Program-made: the position numbers and the translations under genes
The notes under the pieces: model-generated
Told to the model about the DNA's origin: nothing
What the model saw: the letters and a program-made list of their open reading frames with translations, nothing else
The model's database searches: none
Part shown: piece after piece, positions 53,536 through 64,000 of the stretch
How the letters are laid out: the number at the start of each line of letters is the position of its first letter
How positions within the stretch are numbered: the stretch's first letter is position 1
Origin: Agelaius tricolor
Taxonomy: Eukaryota > Chordata > Aves > Passeriformes > Icteridae
Length of the DNA stretch: 64,000 bases
Assembly: GCA_023055355.1 (NCBI GenBank)
Contig: JALJCS010000007.1
Coordinates: 4,824,001-4,888,000, forward strand
Direction of reading: 5' to 3'

Positions 53536-55191
53536 CACTAGATTTCAAAAGCCTAAGCACCATATTTGGTATAACATTGTTTTTATGTTATATTTTGAAC
53601 AAGGACAGAAAAAGATGCCTCCACTATTTCAAAATAACCTTTGTAAAATGAAAAAAATCTCAGGAGAGCTCTTCACAAGGGAAGGGTGAAAAAGCTTAAT
53701 CTTAGGCCCAACAGTTTCTTGATCTTCAATAGCAACCTCCCTTTGAAGTGGTAGCTCCCCTTCCTTTCCTCTGCTCCTTACTCTCACATCTCCTCCCAGC
53801 CCTGTACCTTTTCCTTTCACCAGCTCTGCTTATTTGATCTCCCAGTGAGTTCAATTCAAGTCCTTAAAATTAGGCAGGGAACAAAAATAAATAAAACAAT
53901 TCCAGAATTTTAGATCTGTTTGCTATTTTCTAGGATAGGCAGCTTAATCAGCTCACTGAGAGGCCAAATGAGCATCAGGGTTCCCACAAGAGGAGCCAGG
54001 CAGCTGCCCATTCATTCTTTGTCAGGAAGTTGTTCCATCAGCTTCCTCCATCTGAAATTTCACCTTTAGAAACAACAGAGCCACCAACTTTACAGCTGAA
54101 ACATCCCAGACAGAATCAGGCAGATATTTATGTGTGGTTTCAGTGCAAGCTGCAGCCTCAAATACATGAGCAACTAAGAGGTGTTGATGTTGCCTTCTGC
54201 CTTCCACAATAAGGAAATCCCTGTCAGCTGAAGCTCCGTTAACAGCGTGCTGGGGGGCAGTGGGAAAGGTGATGCTCTGAAACCATCCCTGAGATGCAAC
54301 ATTGCAGCAAGGAGGTGCCAGGGCTGCGAGGAAGTGCAGGGGGAAGCAGAGAATGTGAGGATGGAGGAGAAAACACACAGAAGAGACAGACACTGAACAG
54401 GGGGTTAAACAGGTAAAACACACAAGAAGCATGGCAGGGACAAACCCATTAAAAAAAGCAAAGAAATGTGGATTATAAGACTCAGCCAAAAAAATACAAG
54501 TGACTTCCTGGGGCATCCCCTGGAAAATGCAGGAATATTGCATTCGAGTGCTTTGCTGAGGATCTGATGGCTCTGACAATTCTGGTGCTGTTTTAGACAC
54601 CAGAAGAGTAGAAAGGTCCCCTACTTGTCTGTCACAAGTCCAGATGAAAAAGGAACCTCCACTGCTTAAGATTCTACTCAAGGACCCTATGCTGGATTTT
54701 ATGATTTGAATTTGACAACAGTTTATAAAATGTCTTTTCTCCCATCAACAGCCTTTGCAACACAGATATTCTTCCACAGCAGATACAGATTTACACATCC
54801 CCCTATATACCCCCAAAACCTGTAGGTAAAAGCTGCAAATCCACATAGGAATATTGTTTGCATTTCTAGAATCTTTTTCTACCTAAATACTTAAATAATC
54901 TCTTGCTGCAAGTTTGGGGGTTCTGTCTTCCTGGATTTAATGAAATGAGATCTCACTGCTATGGCTGTTTTCCACTGCAGACAGCACTGTGAACTCTCCA
55001 TGAAGACAAACGTTTCTCATTTCCAATAGGTCAGCAGCACAGAGAGACTCACTGGCATGAAGACAGGCATAAAATCAGATTAATAACATGCTTGCCAGTG
55101 TGTGAAACTGATGGACTCATTTTTACCTGTTTATCCTCCACACATATAAAAGCAGAAATTTAGGGAGAGAAAGAGAAGAAATTTTATAATC

Positions 55192-55405
55192 ATGGAATCA
55201 CAGAATGGTTTGGGAAGGGACCTTAAGGAGCATCCAGTTCTAACCCCCCTGCCATGGGCAGAGAGCAGGTTCCTCAGAGCCCCATCCAGCCTGGCTTGAA
55301 CACTTCCAGGGGGGAAGTGGGGCAATCTGTGCCAGTACCTCACCACCCTCACAGTAGAGAATTTTTTTCTAATATCTAATCTAAACCTACTTTCAGTTTG
55401 AATAT
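55192..55405 (-). mobile_element. CR1 3' fragment, minus orientation
   Basis: ATGGAATCACAGAATGGTTT, CCCCATCCAGCCTGGCTTGA and TTTTTTTCTAATATCTAATC match a CR1 3' UTR in reverse. Confidence 0.93.
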
Positions 55406-57910
55406 TCTGCAGTCTATTTTGCCCTACGCTCTAGACAGATAATTAGCAGCTAACCTGACACAGACGTGAAACTGGCTCAGAAATTAGAGGCTACTTTTCA
55501 CATTCAGATCATAGCCTCAGTTTCACGTTCTGACACTTAAAATAGCTCCCCCTGACGTGCAGCAAACTACAGAATGTCAGCGCACAAAGCCCCTCTTGTC
55601 ATTGCCATTCTTGTTTACAACCCGGCAGCAGCTCAGGGTGCAATTCCATCTTACTCTCAGAGCAGTCTGAGCAGGGATCACTCCTGCAAGGAGCGGCCCG
55701 TGTCCCTCCTGCCCCTCCGAGGAAGGGCTGCTGGCTCAGAGCAGGCAGGATCCAGGGACAGGATGGAAGGGACAGGGCAGGGAAATGCTGGCTGGGAGCT
55801 CTCAAAGTTCCTCCTGAAACATTTAGTGAAGATTAAATCACATCAAACACAATTTGATATTTGTCCTGGCTTCCATGATTCGACTAAAAGGTGTGTAACT
55901 CAGCCTCCAAATTGCTGTTAACTAAATCCAAATATTAAAAAGTTTAAAAACACCTTTCCCTAGGAGTATTTAATCTTTCATTCCCTTGCAATGTTTGTTT
56001 TGTAATGCAAAATACAAAGCAACGTTTGCTTTGTAATGTTGCAAATAAACTCTCTGATGGGACAAGTCTGAAAGGCTTGATGGCCATCAAATTTAAACAC
56101 CTACAGAAATCTCACGTCCAGAAATACTTCTTGTCATTTTTTTAGTCAGAGATGCTTGAAATTTGAAGAATTGTAGACCAAATGTGTACACTTGTACTAT
56201 TTCTACCCATTGATTTTATTGTTTTATTGGCAATGCTGAGATATACTTATCAAATCGAGTAATATTCAGTCATCTGCTTTATTAGATGAGACACATTAAC
56301 TGGCCTAATTCACATTAAAAAGTTGTCAATATACAGCTTTTAATTTTGCTAGTGTAGTAGACATGACAAACCCTAATTGTGGTCATATTTCTATGACTAT
56401 AATGGTGCTTTTTACAGGCACAGTGTATTTTGGATGGGAAGAGAAGCCACACATCCCTGTAAGGTACTATTCTATCAAGAGAATTAGTGTTAACACTAAG
56501 GTGTCTTTAAGAAAATGAGACATGAGGGGGAAAAGTCATACATTTAATCTGAAAAATGCAGAATATAAAAGCTGAGCCTAAAAAAATTCCAAGTGAGAAA
56601 GTTATGATTCAGGGAATGCAGGTACCTTCCTCCCACTGAAGGGATCCAAAGAAAATGTCATTCAGCCATCACTGATTCTGGCCAAGATACTGGGAAGATG
56701 ATACAGCAAAGACAACAGCAATTTTAGCTGAGTTTTACCTTAAGAGATTTCAAGCTCATTGAATAGCATGTAGAAGATTTCAGTTTACTCCAGTCCACAA
56801 GCAACTGAAGGTAGGCTATGTCTTATATGGTTAAAAAAAATAAATTAAAAATCCAGCTCCATGAACAAGAGCACTGTATTTTCTTTACTCCTCAGAAGTA
56901 TTGATGAGAATTGAGATGGTCATATTTTTACTGGATTTCCAGGAAATTTGGCCCTTAACCTCAACAGCTGAAGGACTGTACTCAGTTATGTCTTGGTACA
57001 GAGTAAACAAATTCCTTTTGGTTATGACAGAGTGTGGCAGTGATTAGAAATCACTGTAACTGCTGCTTTTCCTTCCATGGCTCCTAATTTGCATTAAAAG
57101 GGGCTTTGTGAGGCATATTTACTGTCCCAAGTACTCTGTTTTTTAGAAGATCTCTGAAGATACTCACAAATGTGTCCAGAGCAGACTGTGAGGGGCTGGA
57201 GGGGACACTCACTGTGCCCTGTGTCAGAACTGTCCCTGCAGTAACCACACCTTGTCAGAGGCTGATGAGGATGAATTGCAACCTAAATGTTACTCACACT
57301 GTTCAGTCCTGAGGTAGGCTAAACCTTGGATAAGGAGATTAATGCTGCCAGACAAAAAAGGGAAAAATATTTCTTCTTTTCCCAAAGAATGCAATTTAGT
57401 TGTATACAAATTACTATCAAAGGAAAAGTTTTGTGGCATTTAAAAAATTATGTATTTGGACAAAGGATTTTTCATGTCTTTTCATCACAGAGTACACAGA
57501 GAGAATTTTCACAAGGAGGATGTGGTGTTTCACTGCATCTCAGAGGGAAAACCCCTCAACAATCAAGACCAGGGGATTTTAAAACTTGTGATATATTTTA
57601 TTTATATACTTTTAATATTTGTGATGGACAGCAAGACTGATGAACTAATGGGGGTGGGGATGAAAGGAGCTTAGGAAGATTGAAGACTTGCCCAACACTT
57701 TCTTTCCCTGTTCACAAAATAGGCCTGAACTGTTCCAGAACAGCAAAAAGTAGTCAATAAAAAAAGACAACAAATTTCTTTTTATTTCACTGCTGATTGA
57801 AAGAAAATAGAAGAGAACTGATGTCTTTAATATTACCAGGGAAAAAATGGAAACACTACAGTACAAAGACTAATATTAAACTACAACAAATATTTGGGAA
57901 GGAAAAGGAA

Positions 57911-57922
57911 CCCCCCCCCCCT
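57911..57922. repeat. C homopolymer
   Basis: Run of 12 C in the ZBTB21 intron; a likely sequencing or length-variation hotspot. Confidence 0.85.
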
Positions 57923-59778
57923 GCACAGAACACCTATTTTAAAGCAGGGCATGTTGCAGTCTTTCCATGACTTTGCTGCTTCTGAAGACTTTTGCTGCTT
58001 TCTGAGGATCCCAGATCATTACATGAGACAGATTTCAAAATGAAGGCGCTCAGTTGCTCAAAAGTTTAATGAGAGCTGAAATTATTGCAACTGCAGCATG
58101 TGACTCAGAGCACAGCCCCTCCCAGTGCAGAGCAAACCTTGTGCTGATTACAGCTCAGCTTCCTCTCCACTCCGAGTCCACACTTGGTCACACACTCAAG
58201 TTATCACCATTTTGCAGATAAAGCAAATTTCAAAACCCTGAAAGCTCCAGAGGGTTGGTTTTTAACAGTAACTGCTTCACATCCTGAAGCTCCAAACAAA
58301 ACAGCTTCAATAGAGTAAGAAAGCTCAAGGCTTTCTGCCAAGTTGTCCTTTTAAATCCAAAGGTTGATCTACCCCAAACTAATATTGAGGAAAGTGTGAT
58401 CAGCCAGATGATCAGAGCACTTAATTCTCTGAGTGCAAATATCCTCTAGCATCACACACACAAAAAGACCCCCATGAGTTCAGAAAATGTAATTTCTCAG
58501 TAACATCCAGCTCCTACTGATCCAGGGGGTTCTCAGTGCGAGATGGATGTGGCAGAGTATCACCCTGGCACTGGGAACATACACATGGGAACAGGAGGCA
58601 CAGAAGTTCATATTTATCACTGAATGTACAGCACAAAAAGGACTTTGGGAACTCCCTAAAAGCTGCTGCCAGCTTTATATTCAAGAAGAATGCTAAGGTG
58701 TTCTAAAGGATAAGGTACCTGGAACATTGAAGCAGAATCAGGGGAGCTCACAAGTGGTGAAATCCCCAAGGAATCCTGGTCTGGCTCTGCAGCTGAAAAC
58801 TCCAGAGGTTCTAATTTGTGACATCTCCCTGCAAGCCCCTGCTGAGAACATGTAAATGACAGCTCTTGAAATGGTCACAATCCAGCCAGGATGGGTGGAC
58901 TTTCCACAGGTAAACACAATATTCTTAAGAAATTACAACTCTGCAGCATATGGGTGAGACACACATCTGAGAGAATGGGATGTCAGAACCCCTCCACCCA
59001 AGAGATGGCCACATAATTTGGGGGTTTTTTTTTGCTAACAAGGTTTATAAAAACAGTTGCTTAAATTTGCTCCAAACTTCCCCTCAAGAGGATCACCATA
59101 ACGCTGGTGGAAAATTTTAGTCAGAGCACTTTTGTCAGCATGAGCAAAGTCAGAACAGAACACTAAACCTACACATAAAACAGTACTAGGTTTACCTGCA
59201 GTGTGCCCTGACTACTCCTGATTTAATACCAAAAAGACTTCCTGTACAAAAATACATTTAAAAAAATCTAGTTTCACATTAATTTATCTAAGGATAAAAC
59301 ATTAATTTTAATTTAACTACAAGATATTCAATGTATTCACAAAAAGCTTTGTGATTGTGATGAATTACACAATCTCTTCTGTAGGTATGTACAGCCTACC
59401 TACCTCTTACTTCCACTGGGAGTCCAACTACAAAAAAAAAAAAGAGCTACTAAAGCAATTGCTATTTAATTATTAAGATGAGCTTACTCAGTACACACAC
59501 ACTCCACAATTATTTCCTGTCTAATAGTAACTCCTTGAAGTTTTTCTTCTGTTTATTTACACGAGCCTCATCCAATCTGAACATAACTTCAGCTTGGATT
59601 TTACAGAGGATTTAGAGCAAAGTTCTTTCTGATAGCTGTGACCAGGTAAAACATCTTCCACAACTTTCTGCACAGCCCACCACTGAGGATTCCCCCACCT
59701 GACTGTGAAACGTGCTTCATCCTTCTGATGAATAATCCAGCCCAAGAGTGCTCGGAGCAGCAAGCCACACTTTGTTTA

Positions 59779-60085
59779 CAGAACCACAGAGTGGGTCAGG
59801 CTGGAAGGGACCACCATGGATCATCTGCTCCCACCTCCCTGCTCCAGCAGGGTCATCCCAGAGCACACGGCACAGGATTGTGTCCAGATTGTTATTATGT
59901 TCTGGAATATCTCCAGTGAGGGAGACTCCACAGCCTCTCTGGACAACCTGTCCAGTGCTCGGTCATTGCACAGCAAAGTTCTTATGTTGAGGCGGAATGT
60001 CTGTGCATCGGGTCCCAGCATTGCCGGGCACCACCGAGCAGAGCCCGGTCCATCCTCCCCTTTCTAGACTGACAGACATTGATGA
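59779..60085 (-). mobile_element. CR1 3' fragment, minus orientation, at CpG-island edge
   Basis: CAGAACCACAGAGTGGGTCA, CCCTGCTCCAGCAGGGTCAT and CACCGAGCAGAGCCCGGTCC are CR1 in reverse, close to the copy at 53,084 but with more CpG. Its right end meets the CpG island. Confidence 0.9.
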
Positions 60086-60331
60086 GGTTTGGTACCTGCC
60101 TGCACTGACACGCGGGGACCTCGCTGGGGGGAGATGAAACGCGTCTCCCTTCCAGAGACCCCGGGGAGGAGCCGTGGCACCCCCGAGTCACGGCCCTCCC
60201 GGCGCCTCTCTCTTGTTCTAGAGCTCGGATGGCAGCGGGAGCAGAGCCCGGAGCCGCCGGCGGAGGAGGGGGAAGCGCCGGCCCGCCGGTCGCTCACACC
60301 CCTCGGGCGGCCGCTCCTTCTCGCCACGGGT

Positions 60332-60406
60332 GCCTGGTATCCCTCACAGCACCGGTGCCTGGTCTCCCTCACACCACCGGTCCCCAGCGTCCCTCACATC
60401 ACCGGT
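60332..60406. repeat. Three 25-bp tandem repeats
   Basis: Units GCCTGGTATCCCTCACAGCA(CCGGT), then two variants, each ending ACCGGT, at 60332, 60357 and 60382. Within the ZBTB21 CpG island. Confidence 0.9.
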
Positions 60407-60562
60407 CCCTCACGCCCTGCGGCGGCCGGACCCTCGCGGCCCTCACGCCCCGCTGCAGCGGGTAACGGGCTCCTGAGGCGCCGCAGCCCCAAGAAGCCGG
60501 AGAGCGGCGCGCCTCTTCCCGCTCCCCCCTTTCGCTCCCGACCCGCCTCTCCCCGCCTTCCT

Positions 60563-60600
60563 TCCATCCATCCATCCATCCTTCCTTCCTTCCTTCCATC
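60563..60600. repeat. (CATC)n(CTTC)n microsatellite
   Basis: Four CATC units followed by four CTTC-type units in the CpG island. Confidence 0.88.
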
Positions 60601-60970
60601 GCTGCCGGCCGCGCTCATGCGCCCTGAGCGCTTCCCCCGCGCCTCCCCCTCGGGGCTCGGGCCCGGGCGGGGCGGGCGATGTGGCGGCGGCGGCCGCGGG
60701 CACCTCCCGCCCGCTCCGGGCGCCTGCGCCGCGCCCCGCCAAGGACGGGGGGAAGAGTTTCGTAACCGGCGCATGCGCGCCGGAGCCGCATCCCCGCTCG
60801 GTGGAGGAAGGGGGTGGGGGGGGAGAAGGAGGAAAGAGGGAAAAAAAAAAAAAAAAGGGAAAAAAAAAACCACCTCAGAGTTACGTCAGGAAAAGACGGA
60901 TTTGTGCGCGGGGAGACCCGCGCGGCGCGGGCAGCCCCCGGGACGGGCGCGACACGCGGGCGCTACTCAC

Positions 60971-61065
60971 CCTGTCCGCCGCCCCCCCCTGCTCGCCCCC
61001 CTCGGCGCCGCCGCTCAGGGCTCAGCCCGCGCTGCCGCCGCCGCCGCCGTGATTCCATCCATCTT
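60971..61065 (-). other. ZBTB21: Predicted ZBTB21 non-coding exon 1
   Basis: On the minus strand, sequence after the CRE runs AAGATGGATGGAATCACGGC, a (CGG)n tract, and ends at a consensus donor CAGG|GTGAGTAGC at 60971/60970. It would splice to the coding exon acceptor at 49658. The start is estimated from promoter motifs, not seen directly. It carries a short upstream ORF. Confidence 0.6.
61015..61062 (-). CDS. Short upstream ORF in ZBTB21 exon 1
   Basis: ATG at 61062 opens 15 codons (MDGITAAAAAARAEP) and stops at TGA. A second ATG four bases later (61058) is in another frame and stays open to the donor. If transcription starts upstream of 61062, both would precede the main start and could reduce translation. 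Not evidence of a functional peptide. Confidence 0.4.
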   Translation of the reverse strand: MDGITAAAAAARAEP

Positions 61066-61070
61066 GAATT

Positions 61071-61078
61071 TGACGTCA
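61071..61078 (-). promoter_or_regulatory. Full CRE palindrome TGACGTCA
   Basis: Exact 8-bp CREB/ATF site 10-15 bp before the predicted start. A related TTACGTCA lies inside the first intron near 60,881, and a TGACCTCA variant near 61,094-61,101. Confidence 0.75.
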
Positions 61079-61119
61079 TCCCACAACCGAGGGATGAGGT
61101 CATCGCGGGGAGCGCTCGT

Positions 61120-61125
61120 CACGTG
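61120..61125. promoter_or_regulatory. E-box CACGTG
   Basis: GTCACGTGCG, a USF/MYC-type palindromic E-box about 45 bp upstream of the CRE. Confidence 0.6.
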
Positions 61126-61137
61126 CGCGGCGCCGCG

Positions 61138-61142
61138 ATTGG
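61138..61142 (-). promoter_or_regulatory. CCAAT box (NF-Y type)
   Basis: On the minus strand GGCCAATCGCGG, at a spacing (about 70-80 bp) typical for CCAAT boxes before a start near 61,060. Confidence 0.65.
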
Positions 61143-61420
61143 CCGGGCCGGGGGGGAGCGGGGGGCGAGGGGGCGGCGCGGCGGGGGGGGGGGGACGGCG
61201 GGGGGAACGGGGAAACGGAGCGGGGACGGCAGCGGGGATCCCCCGACCCGACCGACAGACAGACCGACCGACAGCCTGCCCGGCCGGCCGCCTTCCAGCG
61301 CGGGCAGCACCGCCCGCAGCGCCACGGCCGCCGCCCTCAGCCCGCCCCGCCGCAGGGAAACTGAGGCAGCGGCAGCCGGCGCCGCGCGGGTGGGGGTGGC
61401 CCGGCACGGGGGGGGGGGGG

Positions 61421-61517
61421 CACACACACATGGAGGGGACACACACACACGGAGGGGACACACAAACACACGGAGGGGGCACACACACACACACGGAGGG
61501 GACACACACACGGAGGG
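61421..61517. repeat. Minisatellite (CA)n-GGAGGGG
   Basis: Five units of a CA run (4-7 repeats) plus (C/T)GGAGGGG, unit 16-21 bp, preceded by a G run at 61,408-61,420. Confidence 0.92.
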
Positions 61518-61796
61518 TCCGTGTGGCGGGGGACAGAGGGGTTCGGGAGGTGCCGCTCTGGTAACCCGCACCCTCCAACGCCCCCCCCGGGCTGTGTGCT
61601 GTGGGTGTGAGGGGACCCCGCGTGCCGCGTTAGTGCGCGATTCACCGACATTTGTACTTGTTTCGTCGTGAGGTTTTATTGTGGTGATTGTTATTATTAT
61701 TGTTGTTATTATTATTGGGGTTTTTTAGGTGTAGGGGTTAGGCCCAATGTGGTCTGTGAAAAAGCACCATGCCTTGTGCCACGCACTGTGTCCCTC

Positions 61797-62156
61797 ACAA
61801 GCCACCCCCCAACCCCTCACATTTCTGTCCCCCTCAGAAGCCACCACTGTGTGACATCAAAAGTCACTGACTCCCCCAAGCCACCAATATCCCATTCACT
61901 ACCCACAGAACCCCTCCCAAGCCACCCAGTGTCCCTCAAAAACCACCCACTGTCCCCCTCAAAAGCCACCCCTGTCCCCATCAAAAGCCACCCTCAGACC
62001 CCTCAAAAGCCACTCCTGGCCTCCTCAAAAGCCGCCCATTGTTCCCATCAAAAGCCACTCTCCAACCCCTCAAAAGCCACCACCATCCCACTCACAAGCC
62101 ACCCACAGTCCCTCAAAGGCCACCACCGTCCCCCTCCCAAGCCAGCCCACCACCCT
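61797..62156. repeat. Minisatellite based on CCCCTCAAAAGCCACC
   Basis: Some 13 imperfect units of 25-30 bp, each with (C/A)A(A/C)AAGCCACC and a CCC-rich arm (for example CCCATCAAAAGCCACCCT). In one plus frame this gives a Pro/Ser/His-rich open stretch which I regard as a by-product. Confidence 0.85.
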
Positions 62157-63309
62157 CTGTTGCCACCAGGGACACACAGCCCAGATCCCGGTGGGTTTTG
62201 GCTCAGCCCCTTTGTAACTGCTGTTTTGAAAAAAAATCATAATGGCCATTATCATTGCTTTAGGCTGGCTTCTCATTGTGATTATCCGCTTTGAATTAAA
62301 TACCTGAATAGGGCTTTATGTGTCAAAATGCAAGTATTAAAATAGAAATTAAGAATTACAAGATTCCTCTTGTTTTTGTCGAAGGCTAATCTGGCGCTTT
62401 ATCTTTTCATTAAGGACAGCTCTAGAGATTAGCATCTAATCCCATACATGTTTTCAGTGTGCTTTCAGATATCCCACCTAAGTCACAAATACTCTGAAGC
62501 AGCTGTAGAATCCCTGGAATGTTTTTAGGGATGCGTTTAAGCCTTTTTTGCCAAGGCTTTGTTGCAAATGGGCTAAAACCCACATAAGGAAAGGAGATGT
62601 ACTTTACTGGGTCTGGCTCCTTTTCCCCCTCTCCAGATCTTGGGGGTTTGTTTTGTCATTGCTGGCTCTTTTGGTAGCTTTGGAAACTGGGGAAGCTGCT
62701 TGTGAAAGGAGTGGGGTTTTTTTCACTCAGGGACTCGTGCCCTGATGCGAATGTGGCTTTGTGAGCCAGCACAAAACCCCAGCAAAGCTCTTTGGAAGAG
62801 TTCCCTGCTCTGGTTTGCTGTGCAGACAACTGCTCTGGCACGGGGGCTGCTGTGGTGATGGGAACAAACAACTGGGAAAGCACTTGCATCTGTTCCCATA
62901 AACCAGTTTGTGCAGTGAGGCTGGCTGTGCTGCCAGGGGAGGACTTGGGGAGCTAACCTGAGCTTTCTTCTTTTTTTTCTTTTCTTTTTTTTTTTTCCTC
63001 ATGTGTACTAAGTTACTTCTCAGCCAAGCAGAAACTCGTTGGTCTTGCATAATTTCTTAACTGTGCTTCTCCGAAAGGGCCTGTGGCACAGATGGAGGAT
63101 TCTGTCCCAGAATTACCCTGCTGAAAGGTGGTCTTACACATGTGTGTGTGTCTTGCTGTGCAGGTATTTATTACCAGTTTTTTTTAATTTTTCAGGTTCC
63201 CCAGTGAAAGTGCAGCCAGTGGAACAGAGCCCATGCAGTGCCTTGTATAATTCTGTTGGAGAGAGTCCAGAAGAGGCCACGAAATTGATAAGAGCACTGG
63301 GGCACCTCC
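62157..63309. other. Anonymous intergenic sequence
   Basis: No gene or named repeat recognised. A T-rich tract is at about 62,968-62,998 and a short (TG)n at 63,140-63,152. Confidence 0.7.
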
Positions 63310-63700
63310 CCTAGAGAGACAGGCTGGGAAAATTGGGTGTTCATCCTGCAGAAGGTTGTGTGGAGACCTCAAAGCACCTTTCAGAATCTGAAGAGACCTG
63401 CAAGGAAGCTGGAGAGGAGCTCTCTGTGAGGGAATGGAGTGACAGGACAGGGGGGAATGGGTACAAACTGGAAAAGGGGAAATTTAGGTTAGATATTGAG
63501 AAATTTTTCACTTTGAGCATGGTGAGGCCTTGGCACAGGGTGCCCAGAGCAGCTGTGGCTGCCCCTGGATCCCTGGCAGTGCCCAAGGCCAGGTTGGACA
63601 CTGGGGTTGGAGCAGCCTGGGACAGTGGAAGGTGTCCCTGCCACGGCAGGGGGGTGGGACAAGATGATCTTCCAACCCTTAATGTTCTGTGATTCTATAA
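63310..63700 (+). mobile_element. CR1 3' fragment, plus orientation
   Basis: GAGAGACAGGCTGGGA, GGCACAGGGTGCCCAGAGCA, GGAAGGTGTCCCTGCCACGG and the end TTCTGTGATTCTATA match a CR1 3' UTR of about 390 bp. Confidence 0.93.
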
Positions 63701-64000
63701 TTTTGTCATTCTTACAAACACATGATTTGAGAAAATTCTAAATGCAATCCTCCAAGATTCTGTGATTCAAAAAGACATAATCTGGTTGTATTTCATGATT
63801 GAGTCTGATTGACTTGATGTTTTTAAAGGTTATGGTTGCTTTATATTCCTGTAAATCAGATTTTTCTTGATCCTAATAAAATCTAGGGAAGGAATTAATT
63901 CTCTAGAATGATTGGGGGTTTAAGTTGTCTTTAAGTAGGTTAATTTTGTCAAATGTACCATTCCCAATTATTTGAATGTATTCTGGTTCTTCAAGATTAG
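63701..64000. other. Anonymous AT-rich sequence
   Basis: No feature recognised up to the right edge. Confidence 0.7.

Larger units (their letters stand above)
49659..60970 (-). other. ZBTB21: ZBTB21 5' UTR intron
   Basis: About 11.3 kb between the predicted first exon and the coding exon. It contains a GATG microsatellite, three CR1 3' pieces (53,084; 55,192; 59,779), a C-run (57,911-57,922) and otherwise anonymous sequence. Additional alternative 5' UTR exons may exist; one weak candidate is about 52,426-52,457 on the minus strand (AG before CTGAAGG, GTAAGG after GTGCAG). Confidence 0.7.
60100..61640 (-). promoter_or_regulatory. ZBTB21: CpG-island promoter of ZBTB21
   Basis: About 1.5 kb of very CpG-rich DNA. 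Long apparent open frames here (for example 60089-61564 plus) are a by-product of base composition. The minus-strand transcription start most likely lies near 61,045-61,070, just after the CRE. The island could also start a plus-strand transcript; no evidence of one is visible. Confidence 0.8.

Noticed and set aside
60089..61564. 491-codon plus-strand open frame
   Set aside because: Low-complexity CpG-island translation (Arg/Gly/Pro/Ala) that crosses a CR1 end, a microsatellite and the ZBTB21 promoter; no domain.
61797..62156. CRISPR-like array
   Set aside because: Units are imperfect, spacers are not unique or of equal length, and this is vertebrate DNA; it is a minisatellite.

Overview
This is a window of bird nuclear DNA, most likely from a songbird. 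Evidence is many fragments of the CR1 LINE (typical of reptiles and birds), several endogenous-retrovirus LTRs, short introns, GC-rich CpG-island promoters, and two recognisable vertebrate genes in the same order and orientation as on human 21q22.3.

Left third (about 1-30,700): C2CD2 (TMEM24-like) on the minus strand. I reconstructed 13 consecutive coding exons by matching splice sites and phase. Together they give 630 residues plus one base: an N-terminal membrane segment, an SMP-type lipid-transfer region, a C2 domain, and a Ser/Lys-rich tail. The last coding exon, carrying the C-terminus, appears to lie beyond the left edge. The first exon sits in a CpG island (about 29,880-31,000).

Middle (about 31,000-41,470): intergenic. 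It holds minisatellite-like GC-rich sequence, low-complexity T-rich DNA with a perfect 25-bp hairpin, CR1 pieces, two LTRs, a decayed GC-rich ORF region, and one plus-strand stretch at 37,996-38,152 that looks like a spliced exon of an unknown transcript.

Right half (about 41,470-61,100): ZBTB21 (ZNF295) on the minus strand. One large coding exon (1,058 aa: BTB domain plus nine zinc fingers) is followed by a probable 5-kb AT-rich 3' UTR. It is preceded by an 11-kb 5' intron leading to a non-coding first exon in a second CpG island (about 60,100-61,640), with CCAAT, E-box and full CRE sites.

Far right (61,640-64,000): a CCACC-type minisatellite, anonymous sequence and a CR1 3' end.

The two proteins do not form a pathway: C2CD2 belongs to a family of ER lipid-transfer/contact-site proteins and ZBTB21 is a nuclear transcription regulator. 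Their adjacency is conserved synteny. I see no CRISPR, operon or defence-type system. The more notable items are a pair of same-family solo LTRs with exact 6-bp target duplications, a nested insertion close to a C2CD2 splice donor, the unexplained plus-strand exon-like block, local duplications/palindromes, and upstream ORFs in both promoters.
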